From JAVBQL01 sp031549085 (GTDB taxonomy: Bacteria > Spirochaetota > GWE2-31-10 > MWDO01): a DNA stretch of 64,000 nucleotides. The stretch covers positions 17,961 to 81,960 of the forward strand of contig JAVBQL010000011.1 in assembly GCA_031549085.1 (NCBI GenBank), written 5' to 3'. Every line of letters starts with the position of its first letter. Positions within the stretch are counted from its first letter, which is position 1. Positions 44,337 to 54,100 of the stretch are shown piece by piece. The translations under genes and the position numbers were made by a program. The notes beneath the pieces were generated by a model. That model worked only from the letters and a program-made list of their open reading frames with translations. It did not search any database and was not told where the DNA came from.

Positions 44337-45161
44337 ATGGAACGAACAAAAAAATATATTCCTCTTATTTTTGAAATTATGATTTTTTTAGTTGCTATTC
44401 TCTTTATCTCTCCTCTTCTTTTAACACTGATGAACTCTTTTAAAAGTGATGCAGAGATACGAGTAAACCTGCTTTCTCTCCCTCAAGCAATAGATTTTAC
44501 CAACTATATAAAAGCATGGAACAGTATAAAATTCCCATCTGTCTTTTTTAGAACTCTATTTATTACAACAGTAAGTACTCTTGGGATAATATTACTTAGT
44601 TCTATGGCAAGTTATGCGCTGGTTAGAGAGAAATCAAAAGTCAGTTGGTTTTTCTTTATGTTTTTTACATTTTCAATGATCGTACCATTTCATACAATAA
44701 TGATACCACTTGTAAAAAATGCAGCCACATTACAACTTACAAACACATTGGGTATCATACCGATATATTGGGGATTGGGTGTACCTTTGGCTATATTTAT
44801 GTATCATGGTTTTATTAAAAGTGTTCCTTTAGAACTTGAAGAGGCTGCCGCTATAGATGGGGCAAGCTACTTTAGAGTCTTTTTTACAATTGTACTTCCA
44901 CTATTGACACCTATCACAACAACAATTTTAATACTTGATGTTCTTTGGATTTGGAATGATTTTCTATTACCTTTAATAATATTGCCGCCATCACAATATA
45001 CAATACAGCTTGCACAGAACAGTTTCTTTGGTCAGTTCTCAAGCGAATATGGAAAAGCTATGGCATCTCTTGTTCTCTCTGCTTCACCAGTTGTTATATT
45101 CTTCTTGATAATGCAGAAATATATAATAAGAGGATTAATGTCTGGTGCAATAAAAGGATAA
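44337..45161 (+). CDS. Sugar ABC permease, MalG type
   Basis: This is the second permease (274 residues) of the importer. It has six hydrophobic segments, the N-terminal SPLLLTLMNSFKSDAEI and the EAA loop ELEEAAAIDGASYFRVFFTIVLPLLTPI near residue 160. SD TTTTAGG. It is full length without changes. No ATPase gene follows; this family often borrows a shared MsmK/UgpC-type ATPase encoded elsewhere in the genome. Confidence 0.93.
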   Translation: MERTKKYIPLIFEIMIFLVAILFISPLLLTLMNSFKSDAEIRVNLLSLPQAIDFTNYIKAWNSIKFPSVFFRTLFITTVSTLGIILLSSMASYALVREKSKVSWFFFMFFTFSMIVPFHTIMIPLVKNAATLQLTNTLGIIPIYWGLGVPLAIFMYHGFIKSVPLELEEAAAIDGASYFRVFFTIVLPLLTPITTTILILDVLWIWNDFLLPLIILPPSQYTIQLAQNSFFGQFSSEYGKAMASLVLSASPVVIFFLIMQKYIIRGLMSGAIKG

Positions 45162-45168
45162 AATTGTT

Positions 45169-45897
45169 ATGTTTAAACTGCTTATAAAAAAAAGTCTTTT
45201 AGATATATATGATAATTTTCTGCTGGTACTATTTGAGAATACAATCTTTTTTGGACTGACATTTTTATTCTTCTTTTTGAAAAATAGATTTAATAACAAA
45301 TACCTTTTTGTAATACTCTTTTTCTATTTTCTTCTTTTGTCTATTTCAATAATAGTGTTTATAACTATATTAGCAAAAAACAGTGAAATCAAAATTTTTA
45401 GAACAATACTCTCTTCAATATATATTTCACTAATCTATGGTGGAATTATATTTTTTGGGTTCTACTCTGTCTTATATTATCTATCAATGGAGAATATAAT
45501 ATTAAAATCTCTAGGTTTTTTAGCTATATGGATAATTTTGATATTCTTTACAGGCTCAATCTACTACTATCCACTTCTAAAAGAGAGTGGTTACAAGGCA
45601 ACAAAGTCTTTAAAAAAATCATTTTTACTCTTCTTCGACAATGCTGTTATAACCTTATTAGTGCTGCTTTTATCATTAATTGGATTGCTTCTTACTCCAT
45701 TTATAATATTTAGTCTCTCATCTGTTATAATAGTAATAAACAATGCTTTAGCTTTCTTATTAAAAAAATATGAATATTATGATGAATATCAAAATGATAA
45801 TAGCAAAAAGATTAAATGGGAAAAGATATTAAAAGATGAAATAAGAGAGATTTCACATAAAAAAATATCTATATTTCCATGGAGAGCTTCAAAGTAA
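45169..45897 (+). CDS. Membrane protein, possibly DUF624/YesL-like
   Basis: This 242-residue protein has five or six hydrophobic segments (about 15-35, 43-64, 78-98, 112-130, 155-190) and a charged C-terminal tail. It starts 7 nt after the MalG-type gene, so it belongs to the sugar importer operon. YesL/DUF624 proteins occur in exactly this position in many carbohydrate clusters, and the start (KSLLDIYDNFLLVLFENTIFFGLTFL) is compatible, but the family signature is not strong. It ends 10 nt before a convergent gene. Function unknown. Confidence 0.7.
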   Translation: MFKLLIKKSLLDIYDNFLLVLFENTIFFGLTFLFFFLKNRFNNKYLFVILFFYFLLLSISIIVFITILAKNSEIKIFRTILSSIYISLIYGGIIFFGFYSVLYYLSMENIILKSLGFLAIWIILIFFTGSIYYYPLLKESGYKATKSLKKSFLLFFDNAVITLLVLLLSLIGLLLTPFIIFSLSSVIIVINNALAFLLKKYEYYDEYQNDNSKKIKWEKILKDEIREISHKKISIFPWRASK

Positions 45898-45907
45898 TAT
45901 TTCTTTT

Positions 45908-46828
45908 CTAATTTTTAAGTTCAATACTATACTTTTTTACCAAATATACTGGGTTGTAGCTCTCTTTGGCCTTTCTTATTCCCTCAACTCCCAAATCCTG
46001 CTCTCTATTTATATAAAGAAACTTTTTATCAACCTCATTTTCTATAAAAAGCTTGTTTATAGTTTGGTAAACTCCAATGTAATCTGTATTTCCCTTCTCA
46101 AAGTGAATAACAAATGTATCATTATTAAGTTTCTCTCCAAAACTAAATGCAACTACCCTATCATCAACAACTATAACAGCCCCTCTTAATTCTGGAAAGT
46201 TTGAATAGTTGTCTAATAGTTTTATGATTGCATTAAACTCTGCTAGAGTCGATGGTGACTCTCCATGTTTATTTAGCCACTCTTTAGCAAGGGAAGCACA
46301 GCCATCATAGTGTTCACTGCTATATTTTAGATATTTAAATTCGTAATTTTCATAAAAATCATTGAGAAAATTACGTTTCGAACTGAACTTTCCGCCTTTT
46401 AGCTTAACAAGCTCTTCTCTACTATATACATAATCAAAGTTGTCTCTATCTTCACTAATAGTAAAAATATCTTTATCAATAAGTTCAGCATATGATTCTG
46501 GAACCCTATTAATCTTGACTTTAAAATCTTTATCAATCTCATATTCCAGCATCTTTTCAAAAATTTCATTAAGGTTATCATAACCTATTGGCGGAAAAAA
46601 GTAGCTTTCATCATTAAGTTTAGAAAATATGACAAGCCCTTTCTCACACTTACAATATTTAATTTTTCTATAATCTGACCAGACAAACAGATTTGTAAAA
46701 GTAAGTTCTGATAAACCTAAAGAGGCTTTATCAAAAAAATCATCAAATATAGCTTTATCCTCTAATCCAATCTCTTTAAAGTTAAGTTCCAATTTAGTAC
46801 CTCTATTATCTATTTTTTTAAGTAACAT
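45908..46828 (-). CDS. DUF2156 protein, LPG synthase C-terminal type
   Basis: The 306 residues match the GNAT-like DUF2156 domain found in phosphatidylglycerol lysyltransferases (MprF): LSELTFTNLFVWSDYRKIKYCKCEKGLVIF near residue 36, YVYSREELVKLKGGKFSSKRNFLNDF near 130, a GAVIVVDDRVVAFSFGEKL strand pair near 213, and FLYINREQDLGVEGIRKAKESYNP near the end. There is no membrane flippase part, so it is a soluble stand-alone domain. It may move an aminoacyl group to an unknown acceptor. It is divergent from a FemAB-type gene of related fold; the shared intergenic region holds a palindrome. Confidence 0.85.
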   Translation of the reverse strand: MLLKKIDNRGTKLELNFKEIGLEDKAIFDDFFDKASLGLSELTFTNLFVWSDYRKIKYCKCEKGLVIFSKLNDESYFFPPIGYDNLNEIFEKMLEYEIDKDFKVKINRVPESYAELIDKDIFTISEDRDNFDYVYSREELVKLKGGKFSSKRNFLNDFYENYEFKYLKYSSEHYDGCASLAKEWLNKHGESPSTLAEFNAIIKLLDNYSNFPELRGAVIVVDDRVVAFSFGEKLNNDTFVIHFEKGNTDYIGVYQTINKLFIENEVDKKFLYINREQDLGVEGIRKAKESYNPVYLVKKYSIELKN

Positions 46829-46874
46829 TTTAATTTCAAATTACAAGTGAACGATAAATCAAAAAACAAAACCA

Positions 46875-46895
46875 TACCCTATTTTTTTTAGGGTA
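46875..46895. promoter_or_regulatory. Palindrome between two divergent transferase genes
   Basis: TACCCTA (46875-46881) and TAGGGTA (46889-46895) are perfect inverted repeats around a T run. It lies 47 nt from the DUF2156 start and is a candidate operator or leader hairpin. Confidence 0.4.
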
Positions 46896-47025
46896 AACAA
46901 CTTTCAAAACTATACATATTTATTTTAATAATTATAAATGAAAACGGAGCTATACAATCAGTTCTCTATAATGCTAATAAGCAAGAGATAATGACAATAT
47001 ATAACATAATGAATGAAATGTCAAA

Positions 47026-47054
47026 TTGACAAAAAGATTATATTCTTATATATT
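47026..47054 (+). promoter_or_regulatory. sigma70-type promoter of the FemAB-like gene
   Basis: TTGACA (47026-47031), 17 nt, TATATT (47049-47054), 34 nt before the ATG. Confidence 0.8.
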
Positions 47055-47088
47055 GATGACCCCATGAAATATATTTAAGGTTTTTAAA

Positions 47089-48102
47089 ATGGAATTATTC
47101 ATAATAGATGAAAATAATAGAAGTGATTATCTTAATTTTTTGGATAGTCATACCTACTCTGGAGTATGGCACTATCCAGAATGGATCGATTTTCTTAAAA
47201 AAGCTAAAAAAATAGAGTCTGGTTTTAATTTTGTCATCAAAAATGAAAATGAAACAATTATTGCAGGCACATTTTTAATTTATAAAAGCAAGTTTATTAA
47301 ATATGGCTATATACCCGCAGGCATCCTCTATAAAAAAGAGCTTTTTAATAGTGAAATATATGATTTTTTCATTAAAAGTCTAAAAGAGTATACAAAAAAA
47401 GATAAAATAACATTTATACAGATGGATTCAATAACTCCATTTGATGAAAACTTCGTTCAAATAGTTAAAACAAAAAAAGATAATATGATAGATATCTCTC
47501 TTCCAATACCACAATACACAAATACAATTGACTTATCAAAAAGTGAAGATGAAATATTAAAACTAATGAAGCATAAGGGAAGATACAACATCAGATACGC
47601 TGAAAAAAATGGCATTAGAATAGAGGAGGCCGATTCTGATAAAATAGATGGTTTCTATAATCTTCTTATTGCAACAACATCAAGAGATGGCTTTAGGCCA
47701 AATAGTATAGATTATTATAGAAACTTCATAAAAGAGATTAAATCAAGCAAGCTGCTTTTGGCATATGATGCTGAAAATGAGCTTTTGGCAAGCGGGATAT
47801 TTACATATACAAAAAATCAAGCACTATATTATTATGGTGCATCAAGTAACAATAAAAGAAATCTAATGGCACCATATCTTTTGCAGTGGCATGCTATATT
47901 GATTGGAAAAGAGAGAGGCTCTCTCTATTATGATTTTATGGGGATAAAAAATCCTGATAACCAAAATGACAGGCTTGATGGTGTAACAGATTTCAAGTTA
48001 AAATTCAGTGAAAACATTGTTAAATTCAATCCTTCAATAAGAATAGTCATAGATAGCTTTAAATATAGAATCTACTCCATTCTTAAAAAATTGAAAAAAT
48101 AG
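47089..48102 (+). CDS. FemAB/FemX-like aminoacyl transferase
   Basis: This 337-residue protein has the double GNAT-like FemAB fold. YSGVWHYPEWIDFLKKA opens the first half. The second half has LMKHKGRYNIRYAEKNGIRIEEA, typical of FemAB where the first lobe meets the second, then GFYNLLIATTSRDGFRPNSIDYYRNFI and YYYGASSNNKRNLMAPYLLQWHAILIGKERGSLYYDFMGI. The family adds amino acids to lipid II or other acceptors using aminoacyl-tRNA. In a diderm the target is unclear and could be a lipid or protein. It has its own consensus promoter and is divergent from the DUF2156 gene. Confidence 0.87.
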   Translation: MELFIIDENNRSDYLNFLDSHTYSGVWHYPEWIDFLKKAKKIESGFNFVIKNENETIIAGTFLIYKSKFIKYGYIPAGILYKKELFNSEIYDFFIKSLKEYTKKDKITFIQMDSITPFDENFVQIVKTKKDNMIDISLPIPQYTNTIDLSKSEDEILKLMKHKGRYNIRYAEKNGIRIEEADSDKIDGFYNLLIATTSRDGFRPNSIDYYRNFIKEIKSSKLLLAYDAENELLASGIFTYTKNQALYYYGASSNNKRNLMAPYLLQWHAILIGKERGSLYYDFMGIKNPDNQNDRLDGVTDFKLKFSENIVKFNPSIRIVIDSFKYRIYSILKKLKK

Positions 48103-48128
48103 AAATTAAAATTTTTGTTTATTTATAT

Positions 48129-49154
48129 TTATCTGAAGTTAGTTAAAGAGCGTCCTAGTTTTTCAAGATATCTATTTGAGTATAACTTGTGAGCAAGGTC
48201 AATAGCATTTATTACATCAGAGCCTTTGCACATTCCATGACCTATAATAACAGAGCCATTAACACCAAGAAGTGGAGCTCCGCCATAATATTTTGGAGTT
48301 ATTCGGTCCACTATCATTCTCTTTTTCTCTTTGTAGACACCAAGTGCATTGAATGTATATGTCAAAAGGCTTTGTGAACTATCATACTGTTTCTTTTCAG
48401 AAAAGACATCTTTTATTGTTGCAGAGAAGAGCTCTCTCATAGCTTCAGCGAACTTTAGTATAGAGTTCCCAGTAAAACCATCACAAACAACAACATCAAC
48501 ATGGCCATTCAATAGATCATACCCTTCAACATTTCCAAGAAAGGCTGGTATTTTTGATAGAATATTAAAAGCCTTTTTTATATTGGTTGTTCCTTTACCA
48601 AGTTCAGCCCCCATATTAAGAAGACCAATAGTTGGCTCAGGCTTATCCCATACAGCATTATAGTAGGCTTGTCCAAGAAGGGCATTATAGAAGAGAGTCT
48701 CTTCATTGGATTCAGGGTTTGCACCAATATCCAATATAAGTGTCTCACCACCATTTGCACAAGGAAAAAAAGCCCCCATTGCTGGTTTTTTAAGAACTTT
48801 ATCAAGCATACCAAGAACAATAACGCTTGCTACAACAGTAGCACCAGTATTGCCAGCTGAAAAAAAGAGATCAATAGACTGATCTTTTATCATCTTTGCA
48901 CCAATGAGAACAGTTGATTCCTTCTTTTTTTTTAGAGCATTAATTGGAGACTCATTCATTGCAACAACCTCTTTTGCATCCTGCAAAATGACGTTTTTAT
49001 AATCATAAAGATTACGCAATGAAGACTCTATACGATTTTTTTTACCAATAATGAAGAAATTAGTTTTGGGGTATTTGAGAGCGGCCTTTAGAACACCATT
49101 TGATAATTCTAAAAACGACCTCTCTCCAGAATCTACATCGATTCCTATGTTCAA
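48129..49154 (-). CDS. plsX: Phosphate acyltransferase PlsX
   Basis: PlsX converts acyl-ACP to acyl-phosphate for phospholipid synthesis. The 341 residues match the family in the core: VAMNESPINALKKKKES, FFSAGNTGATVVASVIVLG, GADxxxx-equivalent LLNMGAELGKGTTNIKKAF, VDVVVCDGFTGNSILKFAEAM, and a C-terminal YYGGAPLLGVNGSVIIGHG. The N-terminus is unusual: the family's DAMGGD is DVDSGERS. The TTG start overlaps the stop of rpmF (TTGA), with AAGG just upstream, so the two are translationally coupled. The rpmF-plsX order is a widely conserved arrangement. Confidence 0.93.
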   Translation of the reverse strand: MNIGIDVDSGERSFLELSNGVLKAALKYPKTNFFIIGKKNRIESSLRNLYDYKNVILQDAKEVVAMNESPINALKKKKESTVLIGAKMIKDQSIDLFFSAGNTGATVVASVIVLGMLDKVLKKPAMGAFFPCANGGETLILDIGANPESNEETLFYNALLGQAYYNAVWDKPEPTIGLLNMGAELGKGTTNIKKAFNILSKIPAFLGNVEGYDLLNGHVDVVVCDGFTGNSILKFAEAMRELFSATIKDVFSEKKQYDSSQSLLTYTFNALGVYKEKKRMIVDRITPKYYGGAPLLGVNGSVIIGHGMCKGSDVINAIDLAHKLYSNRYLEKLGRSLTNFR

Positions 49155-49336
49155 GCCTTATTAACCTCTACAACAAGCTTATCTTTGTAGTTTCCGCAGT
49201 GAACACAAACTCTGTGAGGAGGAGTTAACTCTCCGCAGTTTGAACATTTTGCCAATGTTGGAAGAGTCAATTTCATATTAGCTCTTCTTTGAGATCTTTT
49301 TTTCGCCTTCGATTTACGATGTTTAGGAACTGCCAT
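49151..49336 (-). CDS. rpmF: Ribosomal protein L32
   Basis: The 61 residues are a complete L32: MAVPKHRKSKAKKRSQRRAN, then a zinc ribbon of four Cys (CSNCGELTPPHRVCVHCG). It is the first gene of the rpmF-plsX unit behind a full consensus promoter at 49413-49441. Confidence 0.97.
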   Translation of the reverse strand: MAVPKHRKSKAKKRSQRRANMKLTLPTLAKCSNCGELTPPHRVCVHCGNYKDKLVVEVNKA

Positions 49337-49641
49337 TTATATTCTCCCTATCTTTATTTTCTATATGTTTTAACCAAATTAGAAAATTAACTATAATTAC
49401 GATTAGGTGGCTATTATATTAGAATAAAAAGAGTATGTCAATAGTTTTATAAAAGTTATTATAGCCCAAATAATGATTTAGTGCAATTTTTCCTTTCAAT
49501 ATACAAAAAACAAATCATATAAAAAACAATAATAATTACAAAAAAATAGACTTTTTTTCAAAAAAGGTTGATCTTTTTATTAGAATTGAATACATATATA
49601 TTCAGACTATTTTAGATTAATAGGTTTAAGGAGTTTTAACC
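49337..49641. other. 305-nt divergent intergenic region
   Basis: This contains the consensus rpmF promoter on the minus strand and, for the plus strand, a weak candidate TTGATC (49568-49573) with TACATA 17 nt later. An ACTTTTTTTCAAAAAAGG inverted repeat near 49552-49568 is present. The rest is AT-rich with nothing more that I can support. Confidence 0.55.
49413..49441 (-). promoter_or_regulatory. Consensus sigma70 promoter of rpmF-plsX
   Basis: On the minus strand TTGACA (49441-49436), 17 nt, TATAAT (49418-49413): full consensus in both hexamers. Confidence 0.88.
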
Positions 49642-49938
49642 ATGAAAAATAAAGATAATAAAAATGGTGAAGAGACTTTAACTGATGATTTTGGCAGTGA
49701 AATAAATGGTGAAGAGATCACCACTGATAACTTGAAAGCTATGCTTGATGACTTTTATCAAAAAGTTGATGGCAGAGTAAAAAATATCTCAAATGAAATT
49801 AAAACTAATATCATTCCAAAAACAGAGAAAAAATTAAAACAAAATGTATTTTCAACAGTACTTATTGCTGTTGGTGTGGGTTTTATTTTAGGAATGCTTG
49901 TTATGTTATTTGGATTTTTGAATGGGAAAAAAAGATAA
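49642..49938 (+). CDS. Small DUF883/YqjD-like membrane protein
   Basis: This 98-residue protein has an acidic then basic helical N-terminal region (residues 1-70) and a single C-terminal membrane segment with glycines (FSTVLIAVGVGFILGMLVMLFGF), ending KKR. This matches the ElaB/YqjD/DUF883 pattern, proteins that tether ribosomes to the membrane in stationary-phase E. coli. The following gene is YqjE-like and overlaps it by 17 nt, as in the yqjCDE set. SD TAAGGAG. Confidence 0.75.
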   Translation: MKNKDNKNGEETLTDDFGSEINGEEITTDNLKAMLDDFYQKVDGRVKNISNEIKTNIIPKTEKKLKQNVFSTVLIAVGVGFILGMLVMLFGFLNGKKR

Positions 49939-50320
49939 AAAGAAAAACAAAAAAAGATCTAATAAAATAATAGATTTTTTATTAAGTTTATTAAAACCAT
50001 TAAAAACTCTAATAGAGCTTCACATAAGTCTTGCTGTAGCTGAGTTTAAAAAAGAGGGAAAGAGAGTCATGGAGGGGCTATTCTCTATGGCCTTTGGCTG
50101 TCTCTTTCTATTCATCTTTTTTATTCTATTAAATGTACTCTCTATAATATTTCTTTACGACATTCTATCTATAAGACTATTCTACTCTATTTTAATAGTT
50201 CTAGGGATTAATCTATTATTAGCAATAGTTCTATTTGCTATTGGCAGAACAAGATTAAAAGATGAACTGTTTTCTGATACAGTAAGCAGCATAAAAAAAA
50301 CTATGGATGATTTACAGTAA
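49922..50320 (+). CDS. YqjE/DUF1469-like membrane protein
   Basis: This 132-residue protein has a Lys-rich start, an amphipathic helix (LIELHISLAVAEFKKEGKRV) typical of the YqjE/Phage_holin_3_6 family, two transmembrane segments (about 56-83 and 90-112), and a charged tail. The ATG lies within the end of the YqjD-like gene, suggesting coupling. Role unknown. The rhomboid gene begins 2 nt after its stop. Confidence 0.75.
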   Translation: MGKKDKKKNKKRSNKIIDFLLSLLKPLKTLIELHISLAVAEFKKEGKRVMEGLFSMAFGCLFLFIFFILLNVLSIIFLYDILSIRLFYSILIVLGINLLLAIVLFAIGRTRLKDELFSDTVSSIKKTMDDLQ

Positions 50321-50322
50321 AA

Positions 50323-51024
50323 ATGAGTGATTACCATTATAATAACTACTATTACAACAAAGATAGAAAAACTTCAGCTGTTGAAGTAATAATTGGAATA
50401 AATGTAGTTATTTTTGTATTAACATATGTCCCAGCTTTTCTTGGTATAAGCAATGTCCCGCTTGCGCTATCAAGAAATTTTCTTTCATTAAATATTAACT
50501 TTCAAAACAACAATATATTTTCAATAAATAGTGGAGCATATTGGCAGCTACTAACAAGTATGTTTTTGCATGGCGATCTTTTTCATATTCTATTTAACAT
50601 GTATGGACTCTATATATTTGGTAAGCCAATAAATAAAATGTGGGGAGATGGAAAATTTTATCTCTTCTATCTTATGTGCGGTATATGTGCAAATATCTGT
50701 TCATTCCTATTTTTCTATTTTACAGCATCAAACCCTGTTTCTCTAATTGGTGCATCAGGTGCAATATATGCTATACTATTAGCTTTTGCAGCATACTTTC
50801 CAAACACACAGCTTCTATTGTTTTTCTTCATACCAATGAAAGTAAAATGGGCGGTTTTATTGTTTACTGCTATAGAGATCATTTCTCAAGTTTCAAACTC
50901 TGCCTCTAATATTGCTCATATTACACATTTATTTGGATTTCTATTTGCCTACCTTTTTTTAATTATATTCTTTCATATAGACCCTATAAAAAGAATGTTT
51001 TCAAAAAATGGTGATACATACTAA
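50323..51024 (+). CDS. Rhomboid intramembrane serine protease
   Basis: This 233-residue protein has six membrane segments with an intact active site: MFLHGDLFHILFNMYGLYIFG (TM2 His and Asn), GASGAIYAILLAFAAYFP (catalytic Ser in GASG near residue 144), and AHITHLFGFLFAYLF (catalytic His near residue 206). It cleaves membrane proteins within the bilayer; substrate unknown. It is 2 nt after the YqjE-like gene, so all three are one operon. It contrasts with the rhomboid-like protein at 30776-31699, which lacks these residues. Confidence 0.92.
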   Translation: MSDYHYNNYYYNKDRKTSAVEVIIGINVVIFVLTYVPAFLGISNVPLALSRNFLSLNINFQNNNIFSINSGAYWQLLTSMFLHGDLFHILFNMYGLYIFGKPINKMWGDGKFYLFYLMCGICANICSFLFFYFTASNPVSLIGASGAIYAILLAFAAYFPNTQLLLFFFIPMKVKWAVLLFTAIEIISQVSNSASNIAHITHLFGFLFAYLFLIIFFHIDPIKRMFSKNGDTY

Positions 51025-51103
51025 TCGCTTGAATTTTATCTGATTTTTTGCTAAATTATAGATATAGCTTAAGTTAGGTTATATTTAGATTTAAGGAGAG
51101 ACT

Positions 51104-54100
51104 ATAAATAAACCTTTAGATTCAAGTTTAAAAACTAAAAGCAGAGAAAAAAGATTATTAACATATATTTCAATAATACTCTCATTCGCCTTAATATTGT
51201 TACTAATTTTTCTTTTTGTTAACATATTTCTTTTTAACATTGTTGCTAATGGAAAAGAAAAAATATTAGCTGATGTAAAAAAATCAACAGGATTAAATAT
51301 AGGATATTCAAAACTATCCCTTAATTTTCTTGGGGCAGTTAAACTTAAGCAGCTCTCAATAACAGATGATGAAGCTTTAGACCTAAAACTTAATGATGTA
51401 AATGTAAGCTTTTCACTATTTTCCATGTTGAAAAATGGATTCAATCCCCTAGCCGGTGTAAAAAAAATAAGACTAAAAACACTTGAATTAAATGAGACTC
51501 ATGGAGCATTAAAAGAGAAAATTAAGACTATTACAGAAAAATTTAAAGGTACTACTCCAACTCCCAAAAAAGAGATAGATCTGCCAAATATAACTTTTGA
51601 AGTTGATAGTATAAAAATAGCTATTACTGATTTTCCAATTCCATATACACTATCATTAAATAAAATTAAATTAAACATGGCGTCAAAAACTCTAAAAATA
51701 GATACTATAATAGATTCAAACATAAAAGCAACAAATAAAATAAATGCTGCTGTTAATTTGAGAATAAAGGGAACTGTCGATCTGGAAGATGAAATTGCTA
51801 CTGATTTTGCAATTGATTTTCAAAAAATAGATTTAAATGAATTTAAGCTTAAAAAACAAAAATTTGCTTTTAATTCTAAAGGCTCAAACTTTTTTCTAAA
51901 AAGAGTGGAAGATCTGCTTCCTGTAGATTTTTTAGTAACAAAAAATGGAAACATATTAAAAACAAATATTTCTTTAAATAATACACTGCTAGAAGAATTC
52001 CTAGAAAAAAAAGTAGATATTGCATATTTGCCATCAAATATAGATCTAAAAGCAAACCTTGCCTATGATTTTTCAAAAAAAGATTTAAATGGAACACTAT
52101 TTTCAAATCTTAATCTAAAAAAAATGTCGTCTATAGATGAGATCGTGGCAAAAACAAATATATATATAAGAAATAATAATATAAACATAAATAACTCAGC
52201 TTTATCAACAAATAAAGGTTCTGTGCTGCTAGATGGAAATATATCACTTGATTTAAATAAAATAGATATTAGAGCTAAAGTAGATAATTTTGAGTTTGCA
52301 AATATCAAATTAACAACAGAGTTGTTATTTGAAAAAAATAGAAATGTATTAATTTTATTAACAGACAATATAAATATAAATGATGTTGATTTTGGGGGAT
52401 TCGATTGTGAATCAGTTATTAGTGATAAAAGATATACATTAAAATCAAGAAAAGATTTTAATGGTTACAATGTAAATGGCTTCATTGATACTAAAAATGG
52501 ACTCTATGTTAATATGAAGCATAACTTAAATAATTTTAAGGTTTCGCCCGTAGCTAAAGTATTCAATAAAAATGTTGACGCAAACTATTTTATAAATACA
52601 GAACTTGAGACACATTTCTTAAAAAACAACATTACCATACCAAAGACAGCTATAAATATTCATGATGAAAAAGATAAAATTGCGAACCTTAATCTATCTT
52701 TAAAAAATAAAGTGGTAAACTATGACAGCTTAAATATAGATAAATTTAATATAAAGTCTTCTGGAGATATAAATTTATTTTCTAAACCTTTTCTTTTTAA
52801 TGCTGCTTTAAACAAAGATAATTTTGATTTTGTGATAAACTCATCTATATCTAATGAACTGATAAGCTGCAGTGTTAACAAAAATCTGAAAATAGTTGCG
52901 AATCTCAACCAAAAATATGTAAGTTTAAAGGCTGATAAGTTTGAATTGCCTTTAATGGGTCAAATCCCATCATTTAGCTTTAATATACTATACAATATGA
53001 GAAACAACTCTATAAGAAATGGAATATTCTCTGTTGATAATGTAGAACTACTTAAAAGCGGAGCTGGTCTACTCTCTTCTAAAATTGACTATAGCAACTC
53101 AAAACTTTCACTTAATGAATTGAGCTATAAAGACACTTCAAATAATATAATTGGAAGTCTAAACAGCAACCTAAATATAAAATCGATGTTGACAAAATCT
53201 GATGGAGAGCTATTTTTAAAAGATGAAAATAAGGGAGAATCATACTCAGCAAGATACAAAATAGAGAATGGCAATATTGATGGCAAAGTATATTTAACAC
53301 AGATAGATATTAAAAAATTTTTAAAATCACCATTAAGTGGTTTTGTTAATTTAAGGGCATCTCTATCTGGAAAAGTAACAAACCCAGCGGTAGAGCTTGA
53401 TGGTGATATATCAAATGGAAAACTTGGAAATTCTAAACTGGAAGCATACTTTTTTGCTAAAAAAAATGATAATCAATATCTATTAAATAGGGCGCAAGTG
53501 ACCCTTGGAGACAATAGAATATCATTAAAAAACTCTAAAATAGAGCTTAATAATGGAAGGATTGATCTTGATGTAAATGGCAATATACATGCAGGAGTCT
53601 CCATTCTTGGAAAAGTATTAAAACTAGATTTTGGACTAAATGGGTATCATGTACTTAATGAAGATAAAAATAGAGAGATAATGGCTTTGAATAAAGATAG
53701 AGCTACAAATATGAACTTGAAAATAGATCAAACGACAATTGGTACATTTAAAAGTGACCAATTGATATTTGTTGATAAATATCCTCCTCTATTGGTAAAT
53801 ATAGTTAGAGTAAAAAATAAAATTACAGCACGAGATATTCCAGAACAATTTGTCTACTTTACAAAAGATAACGAAGATATGTCCCTCACAGTAACTGACT
53901 ATTATAAGAATAAAATTTTGGGTGCAAATATAAAGACTAAAGATAAAATAATCACTGGAAAAGTTAATTTTAACAAATTTCCAGTAAATGCAATCCAAGT
54001 AGTATTAAAACCGAATGTTTGGATAGATGATGGATATTTAAATGGGGAGCTTGTTTTAAATAATAATAATGGAGTTCCAGAGTATTCAGGAAGAGTAAAT

